The notes: generated from the letters alone by a model not told the origin. Positions 16,503 through 26,486 are shown, counted from the first letter of the stretch. The stretch: 64,000 bases of DNA from Phascolarctobacterium sp. (GCA_030540395.1 JAUNWI010000005.1:1-64000); one strand, 5' to 3'. Numbers and translations: made by a program.

Positions 16503-16540
16503 AAAAAACTACACCGCACGCTTGCGTTCCGTGCGGTGTA
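16503..16540 (-). terminator. terminator-like hairpin upstream of Na/Pi gene
   Basis: TACACCGCACG / CGTGCGGTGTA perfect 11-bp stem; read on the minus strand it is followed by a T run. The 16397-16772 interval otherwise holds no ORF with a ribosome site. Confidence 0.75.
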
Positions 16541-16731
16541 ATTCAGGAGAGGTGTATGATGAAAAGATATGTTTAGGGGGAGTTAGGGAAGATGCCCTTG
16601 CGTGCTTTGTGACTTCTTCCTTGGCTCACTTATATTGTAGCAAATGGTTATGGCTAAAGTACGACTAAGTAGTAACGAATTTGTGAAATAAATTTTTTGT
16701 GGGTATTAAAGCGTAAAAGTACTGCGGTGAT

Positions 16732-16759
16732 AAAAAACGCCGCCCTGAACAGGGCGGCG
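16732..16759 (-). terminator. terminator of amino-acid ABC operon
   Basis: CGCCGCCCT / AGGGCGGCG hairpin with six T on the minus strand, just after the ATPase stop. Confidence 0.9.
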
Positions 16760-16772
16760 TCAGCAGGTACGC

Positions 16773-17531
<759 letters not shown>

Positions 17532-17567
17532 TGTCTTTCTCCTTGTGCAGTAGCAATGCTTCCACTG

Positions 17568-18224
17568 TTATTGATCATATTTGGAGAAATGCTTTTCCAA
17601 ACGTTCAAAAATAAGGGTCAAAATCAAGGTAGCAAAGAGATAGAAGCAGCCTGCTACGATAAAGGGGGTAATGTTAAAGTCCCGCTGTACCAGGTTGCGG
17701 GCGGTACGCATCAAATCGTTCATGGCCAAAACGTAAACCAGGGAGGTATCCTTGACCAGGGTAATGGTTTCGTTGCTGATAGGCGGCAAAATGATGCGGA
17801 TAACCTGGGGCAGCACAATGCGGCGCATGGTTTGCACGTAGTTCATGCCCAAAGTGTGAGCGGCTTCGTATTGACCTTTAGGAATGGCCTGAATGCCGGC
17901 GCGGAAAATTTCGCAAAAATAAGCAGCATAGTTCAAAACGAAGGCTACCGCAGCTGACTCAAAGTCGGGCAGGCGAATCCCCACGGAGGGAAGCACGAAG
18001 TAAACAAAGAAAATTTGCAGCATCAAGGGGCTGCCACGCATAACCCATACATAAAAGCCGATGACCTTTTGCAGGGGCTTGATGCTGGAAACACGGCCCA
18101 GGCTGAGGAGCACGCCTAAGGGAATGCTCAAAACAATGGTGATAAAAAATACTTGGGCTGATACGATGCAGCCATCAAGCATTTGGGGAATAATCTTCCA
18201 AACGTAATCCATAATCTTCTCCAT
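17568..18224 (-). CDS. amino-acid ABC transporter permease
   Basis: 218 aa, HisM/GlnP type with about five membrane helices and the EAA loop (GQYEAAHTLGMNYVQTMRRIVLPQ). A start 12 nt further in (ATG 18212, GGAGAA upstream) is equally plausible. A promoter of its own lies at 18282-18310, and the gene is separated from the binding-protein gene by a terminator hairpin. The permease and ATPase can therefore be transcribed at a lower, separate level than the binding protein. Confidence 0.9.
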   Translation of the reverse strand: MEKIMDYVWKIIPQMLDGCIVSAQVFFITIVLSIPLGVLLSLGRVSSIKPLQKVIGFYVWVMRGSPLMLQIFFVYFVLPSVGIRLPDFESAAVAFVLNYAAYFCEIFRAGIQAIPKGQYEAAHTLGMNYVQTMRRIVLPQVIRIILPPISNETITLVKDTSLVYVLAMNDLMRTARNLVQRDFNITPFIVAGCFYLFATLILTLIFERLEKHFSKYDQ

Positions 18225-18281
18225 CTCATCCTAAAATTTGTGGCTCACTGCCAGCGCGAGGCTTGAGCACAATCTTACTTT

Positions 18282-18310
18282 ATTGTAGCACTTTGTTAAA
18301 GTGTTGACAA
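18282..18310 (-). promoter_or_regulatory. promoter of permease-ATPase genes
   Basis: Minus strand: TTGTCA, 17 nt spacer, TACAAT. The spacer contains the inverted repeat CACTTT-AAC-AAAGTG, a possible operator. Confidence 0.6.
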
Positions 18311-18336
18311 GTAAAAAGGGTGTAGTAGGCAAAAAA

Positions 18337-18362
18337 GAAAGGGCCGAAGTGCTTCGGCCCTT
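18337..18362 (-). terminator. terminator after binding-protein gene
   Basis: AAGGGCCGAAG / CTTCGGCCCTT hairpin with a T-rich tract on the minus strand; probably a partial terminator that sets the binding protein to permease ratio. Confidence 0.85.
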
Positions 18363-18373
18363 ATACTAGTGAA

Positions 18374-19150
18374 TTAGTATTTAATAATGTCAGCGCCCAT
18401 CCATTTTTCGGAAATCTTTTTGCAGGTGCCGTCCTTCTTCATTTCGTCCATAACCTTGTCAATGCGTTGCAGGAATTCTTTGTCATCCTTGCGGAAAGCA
18501 ATACCAACAACTTCTTCACCCATGTTCTCTTCCAAAATGGTGTATTGACCGGGTTTCTTCTTGTCATAGTAGCCACGAGCCAAAACGGCATCAACGATGG
18601 CAGCATCTACACGCTTGTTGTCCAGCTCCAGATAAATAGCTGCAAAGTCAGGATATTTACGATAATCAGCCAAGGAGTCCTTCAATTCCTTGTTTTTCGG
18701 CAGCTCCATCAGGTAGGAGCCGGTGGAATCGTCCTGTACCGCAACTCTCTTACCCTTTAAGTCAGCAATCTTTTTAATGGGAGAGCCTTTGGGAACAACA
18801 ACCAATTGGGAGTTAATCAGGTAAGGCTTGGACAGGCCATAAACCTTTTCGCGTTCCGGGTTGATGGTGAAGCAGTTCCAAATAGCGTCAATGCGTTTGG
18901 ATTTGAGTTCAGCTTCTTTAGCGCCCCAATCGATGGGCTTGAATTCAACTTCCATGTTCAGGCGTTTGCAGGCTTCGCGAGCCAAATCAATGTCCATGCC
19001 AACGATTTCGTTCTTTTCGTTACGGAAGCCCATAGGAGCAAAGTTGTCGTCCAGACCAATAACGATTTTTTTCGGGCCGCTGCTGCCGCAACCGGCAACC
19101 ATCATAATCATCATCATGAGACCCATGAGTAATACTAATAGCTTTTTCAT
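18374..19150 (-). CDS. amino-acid ABC transporter substrate-binding lipoprotein
   Basis: 258 aa. N-terminal signal with lipobox VAGC near residue 18-21 predicts a lipoprotein held in the periplasm at the inner membrane. The rest is a class SBP_bac_3 domain (IVIGLDDNFAPMGFRNE ... GMDIDLAREACKRL). It captures an amino acid for the permease and ATPase encoded downstream. As first gene of the operon with its own promoter and terminator it should be the most abundant component. Confidence 0.92.
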   Translation of the reverse strand: MKKLLVLLMGLMMMIMMVAGCGSSGPKKIVIGLDDNFAPMGFRNEKNEIVGMDIDLAREACKRLNMEVEFKPIDWGAKEAELKSKRIDAIWNCFTINPEREKVYGLSKPYLINSQLVVVPKGSPIKKIADLKGKRVAVQDDSTGSYLMELPKNKELKDSLADYRKYPDFAAIYLELDNKRVDAAIVDAVLARGYYDKKKPGQYTILEENMGEEVVGIAFRKDDKEFLQRIDKVMDEMKKDGTCKKISEKWMGADIIKY

Positions 19151-19211
19151 TATCTACACCTCTTACTTAAAATTTCTGCTTGAAGCAAGCATCGTTGATG
19201 AGTACACTCAT

Positions 19212-19240
19212 ATTATACTTTAGCGTGTTAAATTTGTAAA
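19212..19240 (-). promoter_or_regulatory. promoter of amino-acid ABC operon
   Basis: Minus strand: TTTACA, 17 nt spacer, TATAAT. An inverted pair TTAGC ... GCTAA brackets the -35 and spacer. Confidence 0.65.
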
Positions 19241-19279
19241 GTGCTAATGTGAAAAAATTTGAGTTTTTTTGCAAAAAAA

Positions 19280-19300
19280 GCGCCAGCCGTCGGCTGGCGC
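19280..19300 (-). terminator. terminator of HerA-like gene
   Basis: GCGCCAGCCG / CGGCTGGCGC with a one-base centre (effective loop 3 to 5 nt), followed by a T run on the minus strand. Confidence 0.8.
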
Positions 19301-19388
19301 GTTAATTATGCTGTTTGTTCCTATTGTTGAGTTGTTTTTGTGCTTATTTTGCATAATGCTCGCACTTGCTTTTGAGCTATGCTGGCAC

Positions 19389-20951
19389 TTATTTTTTGAG
19401 CAGGCTACCCAAAAGACCACGGGCCAAGGAGGTGGCAATGGTGCGGCCAAAGGTTTGCAGGGCGCTGGTGGCCACCTTTTCGATTACGCTGGGGGGCTCT
19501 TTGGCGGTGCGGGTGCTGCGGCTGGTAGTAGCGCGGCTGGAAGCGCTGCGAGTGGAGCTGCGCGGAGCGTTGCGACGGATTTCGTCGCGCAGGCCGCCTG
19601 CAGCGGGCGCGGACTCTTCCTCATATTCAGGCTCGGCCTCGGCGGCAGCGGCCTCTTGGGCACGCTTTTGCAAAATCTCGTAGGCAGATTCTCTATCGAT
19701 GGCCTTGGCATATTTAGTATGCAGGGGCGTCTCCTGAATAGCTTGGCGGCGCACCTCGTCGGAGCAGGTGCCCAGATAGCTGCGCGGCGGCATTACATAG
19801 GCGCGCTGCACCATGGTGGGCACGCCCTCCTCGTCCAGCAGGGAAACCAAAACCTCGCCGGTACCAAGCTCGCCCAAAGCGGCCTCCGCATTCAAATCCG
19901 GGTTGGGGCGGAAGGCCTGCGCAGCGGCCTTCAGGCCCTTGCGCTCCTTGGGCGTGTAAGCTCTGAGAGCGTGCTGGAGCTTATTGCCCAGCTGCGCCAA
20001 AACGCTGTCAGGAATATCCGCAGGCTGTTGGGTAATAAAGTAAATACCAATGCCCTTGGAACGAATGAGGCGCACAATTTGCTCCACCTTGTCCAGCAGG
20101 GAGCGGGGCGCATCCTTAAAGATAAGATGTGCTTCGTCAAAGAAAAAGACCATCTTGGGCTTATTCAAATCGCCTGCCTCGGGCATCATTTCGTACAGCT
20201 CGGAAAGCATCCACAAAAGGAAGGTGGAATAGAGCAGGGGGTTTTGGAAAAGCTCGGTGCAGTGCAGCAAATTGATAACACCGCGGCCATCACTGTCGGT
20301 GGCAAACCAATCCCTGATGTCCAGCGCGGGCTCGCCAAAGAAGATGTTGCCGCCCTGGTCCTCCAGGCGCAGCAGCGCTCTTTGAATGGCGCCAATGCTT
20401 TGGGAAGAAACGTTGCCATATTCCATTTTAATTTCGGCGGCATGGTCGCCCACATATTGCACCATGCTGCGCAAATCTTTAAAGTCTAAAAGCAGCAGGC
20501 CTTGGGAGTCGGCCACACGGAAGACAATATTCATAACGCCGGATTGGGTGTCGTTGAGCTCCAATAAACGGCTCAAAAGCTCCGGACCCATGTCGGAAAT
20601 AGTGGTGCGCACGGGCAGACCCATTTTGCCATATACATCCCAAAAACGCACGGGATAGCCGGCAAATTTCCATTCCATGTCCAGGCCCAGCTTGTTTTTA
20701 ATACGCTTTTGGAAGCCTTCGCTGTCCTCGCCGGGCAAAATCATGCCGGAAACGTCGCCCTTGATATCGGCCAAGAAAACGGGAACGCCCATTTCGCTGA
20801 AGCTTTCGGCCAGAACCTTCAAGGTAACGGTTTTGCCGGTGCCGGTGGCGCCGGCGATGAGGCCATGGCGATTGGCCATTTTGGGGGTTAAGTAAATGCC
20901 GCCCTGGCTATTTTGGCACAGCCAAACCTTGTGCAGCTTGGGTAAATACAT
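19389..20951 (-). CDS. HerA-like ATPase, DUF853 family (YjgR-like)
   Basis: 520 aa. Walker A is [12 protein letters not shown] near residue 35 and Walker B is [14 protein letters not shown] in the middle; the order of strands is that of HerA/FtsK-type ATPases with the DUF853 extension. The C-terminal 90 residues are Ala/Arg/Ser-rich and low in complexity. The cellular role of DUF853 proteins is not established; DNA or peptide translocation is inferred from the fold. The gene lies 33 nt downstream of corA, so it is probably cotranscribed with it. Confidence 0.85.
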   Translation of the reverse strand: MYLPKLHKVWLCQNSQGGIYLTPKMANRHGLIAGATGTGKTVTLKVLAESFSEMGVPVFLADIKGDVSGMILPGEDSEGFQKRIKNKLGLDMEWKFAGYPVRFWDVYGKMGLPVRTTISDMGPELLSRLLELNDTQSGVMNIVFRVADSQGLLLLDFKDLRSMVQYVGDHAAEIKMEYGNVSSQSIGAIQRALLRLEDQGGNIFFGEPALDIRDWFATDSDGRGVINLLHCTELFQNPLLYSTFLLWMLSELYEMMPEAGDLNKPKMVFFFDEAHLIFKDAPRSLLDKVEQIVRLIRSKGIGIYFITQQPADIPDSVLAQLGNKLQHALRAYTPKERKGLKAAAQAFRPNPDLNAEAALGELGTGEVLVSLLDEEGVPTMVQRAYVMPPRSYLGTCSDEVRRQAIQETPLHTKYAKAIDRESAYEILQKRAQEAAAAEAEPEYEEESAPAAGGLRDEIRRNAPRSSTRSASSRATTSRSTRTAKEPPSVIEKVATSALQTFGRTIATSLARGLLGSLLKK

Positions 20952-20984
20952 ATTGTAACCTCCTTAAAAATAGGTAATAAATTT

Positions 20985-21941
20985 TTAGAACATGCGCCGC
21001 TTCCACAAAAAGAGGGCGCTGCCGATGGCCACCACGAAGGCTAAGCACACAACGATAGCGAAGCCATAGGGGCTGTCGGCGAAGGGAACATGCACGTTCA
21101 TGCCCCACAGGCCGCTGATGAGGGTGGGGATGGCCAGCAAAATGGTGACCGAAGCCAAAAATTTCATGACCAGGTTCAGATTGTTGCTGATAATGCTGGC
21201 AAATACTTCCATCATGCTGTTCAGAATGTGGCTATACATCTCAACCATTTCCACAGCCTGTTTATATTCAATGATAACGTCATCCAGCAAATCCTCATCC
21301 TCCTCGTATACCTTAATCAGGTGTTGGGAAGTATTGGCGTTGGCGTTGCGCAGGCGCAGCAGCCTTTCCATAACGATGGAATTGCTGCGCAGGGAGGTGG
21401 AAAAGTAGGTCAGAGATTTTTGCAAATCCAGCAGGTTGAAAAGCTCGCTGTTTTCCATGGACTGACGCAGATGAATTTCCAACTCGTCCGTGCGCTTGAT
21501 GATAATGCGGATATACTTCAAATATAAAGTGGCAGATTTATACAAAATCTGGAAGAGGAAACGCGTCTTTTTAAAGGTGCTAAAGAGACGGGCGTTGTGG
21601 GTGCCGAAATCGGCGGTGACGCCGTTGGCCTCCAAGCAAACGGTGGTGATGCCGTTTTCCGTAATGATGATGCCTAAGGGCAGGGTATCGTAATCCTTGT
21701 TGCTGCGGAAGAAGGGGATGTCCACCAAGATCAAAATCTGGTCATCCTCAACCTCGATACGGGATTTTTCTTCTTCGTCCAGTGCGGCGCTCAAAAAGTC
21801 CATTTGAATGCCGGTGGCGGCGGCGATTTCCGTCAGCTCGTCCTCAGAGGGCGCCACTATGTCCAGCCAATAGCCTTTTTCTAGCTGGTCCAGCTCAATT
21901 TCGTCCAGACCATTATCCGTACTTTTTACAATTTTGTACAT
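20985..21941 (-). CDS. corA: CorA family Mg2+ transporter
   Basis: 318 aa. A long soluble alpha/beta and coiled-coil N-terminal part is followed by two C-terminal membrane helices with the signature WGMNVHVP (GMN motif) between them and a short positively charged tail (LWKRRMF). CorA forms a pentameric inner-membrane channel for Mg2+ (also Co2+/Ni2+). Length and layout are typical. Confidence 0.93.
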   Translation of the reverse strand: MYKIVKSTDNGLDEIELDQLEKGYWLDIVAPSEDELTEIAAATGIQMDFLSAALDEEEKSRIEVEDDQILILVDIPFFRSNKDYDTLPLGIIITENGITTVCLEANGVTADFGTHNARLFSTFKKTRFLFQILYKSATLYLKYIRIIIKRTDELEIHLRQSMENSELFNLLDLQKSLTYFSTSLRSNSIVMERLLRLRNANANTSQHLIKVYEEDEDLLDDVIIEYKQAVEMVEMYSHILNSMMEVFASIISNNLNLVMKFLASVTILLAIPTLISGLWGMNVHVPFADSPYGFAIVVCLAFVVAIGSALFLWKRRMF

Positions 21942-21990
21942 AGTGAACCCTCCTTTCCTAACTACTCCCTTAGTTTTAAACTATTGTTAT

Positions 21991-22230
21991 TTACAGAAAA
22001 GATTTGATGGCCTTGGCCAATTGGTCGGCGCAGCTGGTGCCGCGCATGCCGCATTGATTGCCCTCCAGCAAAGCGGCTACTTCCTTGGCATCCTTGCCCT
22101 CGACCAGCTTGCTGATAGCGATTAAATTGCCGGGGCAGCCGCCGGTGAAGTGTACGTTGTGCAGCTTGCCATCGACAATATCAAAATTTATTTTGCGGGA
22201 GCATACTCCCTGGGGTGCGTATTCAAACAT
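21991..22230 (-). CDS. TSCPD domain protein
   Basis: 79 aa from ATG 22230, which has GGAGGAAGG upstream (the longer frame lacks such a site). It contains VCSRKINF, GGCPGNL and GMRGTSCADQLAKAI, the Cys pattern of the TSCPD family found alone or at the C-terminus of B12-dependent ribonucleotide reductases. The Cys residues probably bind zinc. The function of the stand-alone form is unknown. Confidence 0.85.
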   Translation of the reverse strand: MFEYAPQGVCSRKINFDIVDGKLHNVHFTGGCPGNLIAISKLVEGKDAKEVAALLEGNQCGMRGTSCADQLAKAIKSFL

Positions 22231-22431
22231 AAGCCTTCCTCCAATACATATAACATACATTACAAAGTTCGACAAGAAAAAGTAAAATCCTTTTTCTTAA
22301 AGGGGCAGCAGAAAATTTTTTGCATAAAAGTTTTGGAGCAACGCTTTTGGGAAATAATGGACATGTTTTTGTGGGAAAGGCTTTTATTTAGTGCCGTTTG
22401 TTGGTATAATAAAAGGTAATTTATTGCCGTG

Positions 22432-22494
22432 TGTAGTATGGTAGTAAGGGCCCCTTGGGGCATATCGTGCGTGCGTTGTAGCATGGAAGAAAGG
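22432..22494 (+). promoter_or_regulatory. pair of NAG-rich boxes around a hairpin in the serine-operon leader
   Basis: Box 1 TGTAGTATGGTAGTAAGG (22432-22449) and box 2 TGTAGCATGGAAGAAAGG (22477-22494) match at 15 of 18 positions. Between them is GCCCC-TT-GGGGC. Each box holds three NAG triplets, the recognition unit of HutP; box 2 includes the ribosome site AAAGG of the symporter gene. A TATAAT at 22405-22410 is the likely -10. As a HutP-like protein is encoded in this operon, the boxes are candidate RNA binding sites. Confidence 0.45.
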
Positions 22495-22506
22495 TAGTGT
22501 ATTTTT

Positions 22507-23949
22507 ATGTCTATTCAATTATTTATCGTGTGCGCTTATATAGCGCTCCTCTTTGGTATCAGCTTTTGGGTTAAAAAGAGAGCTGACGCCGGCTCCACAG
22601 CCTTCCTGTTGGCCAGCCGTAAGCTGACCACGCTTTTGGTAGCGGTCAATGTAACAGGCTTGGCAGTTGGCGCTGCTTCCACTGTTGGCGTAGCTCAAAG
22701 AGCCTTCGGCGTAGGCCTGTCCGCAGGCTGGTATAATGGTGCCTGGTCCATCGGCGCCATCGTTATGGGCTTGGTTGCGGCCGGCAAGCTGCGCTCCATG
22801 AAGGTTTCTACCATTCCTGAGTTTTTTGAAAACTATTATGATACCAAGGGACGTCTGATTGGCGCCATTGGCCTCATTATTATCATGGGCGTAATCACCT
22901 CCCTGCAATACATGGCAGGCGGCGCGATTTTGTCCTCCCTGCTGCCCAATATCTTTACCTTTAAAACCGGTATGATTATGAGCGCAGTGGTATTTATCGG
23001 TATTACCCTGATTGGTGGCCTGTGGTCCTCCGGCCTGTCCAATATCGTCAGCGTAACCTTGATTTATGTTGGTATCATTTATTCCGCAACTCAATCCGTA
23101 GCCAATGTGGGTGGCTGGGATGCCATGGTTGCCAAGCTGCCCAATGCGGAGATTATGGCTTCTCCTATTGCCGGTTTGCCCCTGGCCGTTATTATTGGTA
23201 ACATCATCGTTATGATTACCCAAACCATTACTGCTCAAGGCCCCGTGCAATTTGCCTGTGCCGCCAAAAATGCTAAGTCAGCTCGCAATGGTTATCTGCT
23301 GGCCGGTCTGATGATTTTCCCCGTAGGCTTTATTTGCGCTGTTGTAGGCGTGGTTGCGAAGGTTATGTTTCCGGAAATGCCCATGAGCCAGGCAGCTCTT
23401 GCTATGCCCAAGGTTATTATGAGCCTGGACCCTCTGGCCGGTGGTGTGACCTTGGCCGCTATGTGGGCTGCGGACGTATCCACTGCCTGCGCTATTTTGA
23501 TGGGTACTGCAACCTTGTTTACCCAAGATATTTATAAACGCTTTATTAACCCCGGCGTAGCCGAAGCTAAGGCTGTTGTAATCAGCCGTATTACTGTTGT
23601 GGCTGTTGGCCTGATCACTCTGTGGTTTGCCTTCAATGCAGCTGGAATCGTAAGAACCATGATTGCCGGTCTGTCCATGACCACTGCTTTGACCTGCGTG
23701 TTCTTCTTTACCATTTGGGCACCCGGTCTGTGCCGTCGTAGCTCTGCTTTTTGGACTACTCTGGTTGGTATTATCGGTATGGTGCTGTGGTATATGCCCG
23801 GCAGCCCCATCCAAGGCTTAAAGCCTGCTTTTGCTAACGAAGTTATTTATTTTGAATGGCCTATTTGTATTGCAACCTTCCTCTTGGTATCCGTGCTTGA
23901 TAAGGAAAGGATCAAAGAGGTAGTAATGGTTGAGGAAGAGGAAGAATAA
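22507..23949 (+). CDS. sodium:solute symporter family protein
   Basis: 480 aa with about 13 membrane helices, of the SSS (solute/sodium symporter) family: N-terminal LASRKLTTLLVAVNVTGLAVGAASTVGVAQRAFGVGLSAGWYNGAW resembles the family's substrate and Na+ region (only part of it quoted as motif LAVGAASTVG). It is the first gene of an operon with a HutP-like regulator, both L-serine dehydratase subunits and RidA, so Na+-driven serine (or related amino-acid) uptake is the likely role. It overlaps hutP by one base (TAATG). Confidence 0.85.
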   Translation: MSIQLFIVCAYIALLFGISFWVKKRADAGSTAFLLASRKLTTLLVAVNVTGLAVGAASTVGVAQRAFGVGLSAGWYNGAWSIGAIVMGLVAAGKLRSMKVSTIPEFFENYYDTKGRLIGAIGLIIIMGVITSLQYMAGGAILSSLLPNIFTFKTGMIMSAVVFIGITLIGGLWSSGLSNIVSVTLIYVGIIYSATQSVANVGGWDAMVAKLPNAEIMASPIAGLPLAVIIGNIIVMITQTITAQGPVQFACAAKNAKSARNGYLLAGLMIFPVGFICAVVGVVAKVMFPEMPMSQAALAMPKVIMSLDPLAGGVTLAAMWAADVSTACAILMGTATLFTQDIYKRFINPGVAEAKAVVISRITVVAVGLITLWFAFNAAGIVRTMIAGLSMTTALTCVFFFTIWAPGLCRRSSAFWTTLVGIIGMVLWYMPGSPIQGLKPAFANEVIYFEWPICIATFLLVSVLDKERIKEVVMVEEEEE

Positions 23950-24392
23950 TGGCTCAAGAAACCCTTAAAGGCCCCTATAGCAGCATTAATATTGGTCGCG
24001 CTGCCTTGCATATCGCCCTAACAGCCAGTCGCTTAGAAGAAATGCGCGTGAAGGAGCGTTTGGCTAGCGAGGGCATTAAGTCCACTGCGGTGGATTTTGG
24101 TGGCGAATTTATTCCCTCCATTGTGAAGATTATTGAACGCGCCGTTGTTGCTGCTCAGCGCCAGGGCCTTGTGACCGAAACCCATGTGGGTGCAGGTGCT
24201 GTGGCCGGTGCTGCCCATGAAGCTTTGGAGCAGGTAAAAAACAAGGCTGTGGGCTTTAATGTGGGCGGCAAAATTGGTATTGCCCGCTGTGGCGAGCACC
24301 TTTGTGTGGCTATTTATATGGGCGTGGGCGTGCTCAATCTCAATGAGATGTGTGTTGGCCTTGCCCATCGCAGTCTGGCCAGCGACGAATAG
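23949..24392 (+). CDS. HutP family RNA-binding regulator
   Basis: 147 aa, the length of Bacillus HutP (148 aa). The middle carries AAHEALEQV, like the HutP histidine region that binds Mg2+ and ligand, and the end GVGVLNLNEMCVGLAHRSL resembles the HutP C-terminal GVGINHI. In Bacillus, HutP hexamers bind NAG-repeat RNA with L-histidine and prevent termination. Here it is embedded in a serine uptake and deamination operon, so the ligand may be another amino acid. It is translationally coupled to the symporter. Family membership is by pattern, not by search. Confidence 0.72.
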   Translation: MAQETLKGPYSSINIGRAALHIALTASRLEEMRVKERLASEGIKSTAVDFGGEFIPSIVKIIERAVVAAQRQGLVTETHVGAGAVAGAAHEALEQVKNKAVGFNVGGKIGIARCGEHLCVAIYMGVGVLNLNEMCVGLAHRSLASDE

Positions 24393-24406
24393 GAGGGATT
24401 AATAAT

Positions 24407-25072
24407 ATGAATCTGATTGATATTATTGGCCCGGTGATGATTGGACCTTCCAGCTCTCACACCGCGGGAGCGGTGCGACTGGGCCTGTTGGCGGCCAGCA
24501 TTTTGGGTGGCAAGCCGGTGAAGGCGGAAATAAATCTGCATGGCTCCTTTGCCGAAACCTATCAGGGTCACGGCACGGACATGGCGCTTTTGGCAGGCCT
24601 TATGGGTTGGATGCCTGATGACGAGCGCATTCCCCGGGCGGAAAAATATGCCGAGGAAAGCGGTTTAGTATATTCCTTTCATAAAATTGATTTGGGCAAT
24701 ATGGCTCATCCCAATACGGTGCTCTTTAAGCTGACCAGTGCCGGCGGCAGCTATTGCGAAATCGTGGGCTCCTCCGTGGGCGGCGGGCAGGTAAAGGTAA
24801 CGGAAATCGATGGCTTTCCCGTGGAGCTGACCGGTCGCCTGCCGGCGATTTTGACGGTGCATATTGATACCCGCGGCGTTATTGCTCTGGTAACAAGCAC
24901 TCTGGCCAATGCAGGGGTAAATATTGCCACCATGCGTCTGTTCCGCAGTGACAAGGGCGGCATGGCCTCCATGGTTATTGAATGTGATGAAGCGGTGCCC
25001 CAGGAGATTTTAAATCTCATCGGTGCGCTGCAGCAAATTGAGTCGGTGCGTTTTATCGCCAGTGTTTTGTGA
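24407..25072 (+). CDS. sdaAB: L-serine dehydratase, iron-sulfur type, beta subunit
   Basis: 221 aa from ATG 24407 (AGGAGGG upstream). It begins with the family motif IIGPVMIGPSSSHTAGAVRLG and ends in an ACT-like domain (LTVHIDTRGVIALVTSTLANAGVNIA). Together with the alpha subunit it deaminates L-serine to pyruvate and ammonia in the cytoplasm, using an oxygen-sensitive [4Fe-4S] cluster. The alpha gene follows after 11 nt. Confidence 0.93.
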   Translation: MNLIDIIGPVMIGPSSSHTAGAVRLGLLAASILGGKPVKAEINLHGSFAETYQGHGTDMALLAGLMGWMPDDERIPRAEKYAEESGLVYSFHKIDLGNMAHPNTVLFKLTSAGGSYCEIVGSSVGGGQVKVTEIDGFPVELTGRLPAILTVHIDTRGVIALVTSTLANAGVNIATMRLFRSDKGGMASMVIECDEAVPQEILNLIGALQQIESVRFIASVL

Positions 25073-25083
25073 GGAGTGGACTG

Positions 25084-25977
25084 ATGAAAAAAGAGATGCT
25101 TTCCTTAAACAGCTGGATTGAAGAAGCAACGCGCTGGCAGCAATCCCTGGATGATTTTTTGATTGACTATAATATGCGGGAGCTGGAATGCTCTGAGGAA
25201 GATTTATTGGCTAAAATGCAGGCCATGCTGGCGGTTATGGAAAAATCCGTGGAGCACGGCCTGACAGGCGTGCGTTCCCACAGCGGCCTCACCGGCGGCG
25301 ATTCCAAGCGCCTGGCCGAGGCCGTAATAGGCGAGCATTTTGTGAGCCTTTTGGGCGCAAAGGCCATGGACGCAGTGATTTACGCCATGGCAGTGGGCGA
25401 GTGTAATGCGGCCATGGGCCGCATTGTGGCCGCGCCCACGGCTGGCGCTAGTGGCGTGCTTCCCGGGGTGTTCTTTTCCCTGAAAAAGCATTGCCAGCTA
25501 AGCGACGACACGCTGGCCCGTGGTTTAGTTGTGGCTGGCAGCATCGGCATGGTTATCGCCGAGCGCGCCTCCTTGGCTGGCGCCACCGGCGGCTGCCAGG
25601 CGGAGTGCGGCAGTGCGGCGGCCATGGCCGCCGGAGCCGCAGTGTCCATGCTGGGCGGCAGCGCCGAGCAGGTGGGCACCGCCGTTGCTATTGTGTTCAA
25701 AAATGTGCTGGGACTAGTGTGCGACCCGGTGGCAGGCCTGGTGGAGGTGCCCTGCATCAAGCGCAACGGCGCTTGTGCGCTGCAGGCGCTTTTGGCCGCC
25801 CAGCTGGCGCTGAGCGGCATTGGCAGCTTCATTAACGCGGATGAGGCCATTGACGCGATGAAGAGCGTGGGGGATAGCCTGCCCTGCGCTTTGAAGGAGA
25901 CGGCAGGTGGTGGCATGGCCACCACGCCGTCGGCCCTCGCTTGGGCGAAGGAATACTTTGCTAAAGCCCATAAATAA
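25084..25977 (+). CDS. sdaAA: L-serine dehydratase, iron-sulfur type, alpha subunit
   Basis: 297 aa; ATG 25084 chosen for GAGGAG upstream. It carries TGVRSHSGLTGGDSKRL, AAPTAGASGVLPG and the conserved Cys residues (GGCQAECGSAAAMA, VCDPVAGLVEVPCIKRN) that ligate the [4Fe-4S] cluster. Catalytic partner of the beta subunit encoded immediately upstream. Typical size for the two-subunit form of anaerobic Firmicutes. Confidence 0.94.
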   Translation: MKKEMLSLNSWIEEATRWQQSLDDFLIDYNMRELECSEEDLLAKMQAMLAVMEKSVEHGLTGVRSHSGLTGGDSKRLAEAVIGEHFVSLLGAKAMDAVIYAMAVGECNAAMGRIVAAPTAGASGVLPGVFFSLKKHCQLSDDTLARGLVVAGSIGMVIAERASLAGATGGCQAECGSAAAMAAGAAVSMLGGSAEQVGTAVAIVFKNVLGLVCDPVAGLVEVPCIKRNGACALQALLAAQLALSGIGSFINADEAIDAMKSVGDSLPCALKETAGGGMATTPSALAWAKEYFAKAHK

Positions 25978-26024
25978 GTTTATCAATAATTTTTTACTTA
26001 GGTTTTTTAAAGGAGTGAATTATT

Positions 26025-26399
26025 ATGAAGGTTATTGCAAGTGACAAGGCTCCCAAGGCTTTGGGCCCCTATTCCCAAGCAGTTTTAGTTGGCAGCACTC
26101 TGTATATGTCCGGCCAAATTGCTATTAATCGTGCCACCGGCGAATTTGTGCAAAGCAGCATTGAAGCTGAAACCGAGCAAATTATGCACAATCTGGAGGC
26201 AGTTTTGGAGGAGGCTGGCTACGGCTTTATGCATGTGGTAAAGACCACTATTTTTGCTACTGATATTAAATACTTTGATGCCATCAATGGCGTGTATGCT
26301 AAATTCTTCAAGGTGGACCCTCCTGCTCGCTCCTTTGTACAGGTGGCAGCATTGCCGAAGGGTGCGCGTGTGGAGATTGAAGCCATTGCCTATAAATAA
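26025..26399 (+). CDS. ridA: RidA family enamine/imine deaminase
   Basis: 124 aa. The start region KAPKALGPYSQAV, the GQIAINRATGEFV loop and the C-terminal PARSFVQVAALPKGARVEIEAIA with the conserved Arg are those of RidA/TdcF. RidA hydrolyses reactive enamines such as 2-aminoacrylate, the intermediate released when serine is dehydrated, which suits its place 47 nt behind the serine dehydratase genes. Confidence 0.93.
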   Translation: MKVIASDKAPKALGPYSQAVLVGSTLYMSGQIAINRATGEFVQSSIEAETEQIMHNLEAVLEEAGYGFMHVVKTTIFATDIKYFDAINGVYAKFFKVDPPARSFVQVAALPKGARVEIEAIAYK

Positions 26400-26486
26400 A
26401 CTCCTAAGGTATCTTATACCAGTCGTTCCTAAGCCAGCGTCAAAGCAGCTTTTTGTAAAAGATTTTACTTTTTTTGCAAAAAAGGG

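Noticed and set aside
16541..16731. Small ORF after GAGGTG at 16549-16570
   Set aside because: It opens only six codons (MMKRYV) before a stop and has no conserved context.
19269..20489. 406-codon plus-strand frame over the HerA-like gene
   Set aside because: Gly/Ala/Leu-rich shadow of the minus-strand gene, and it begins in the minus-strand terminator.
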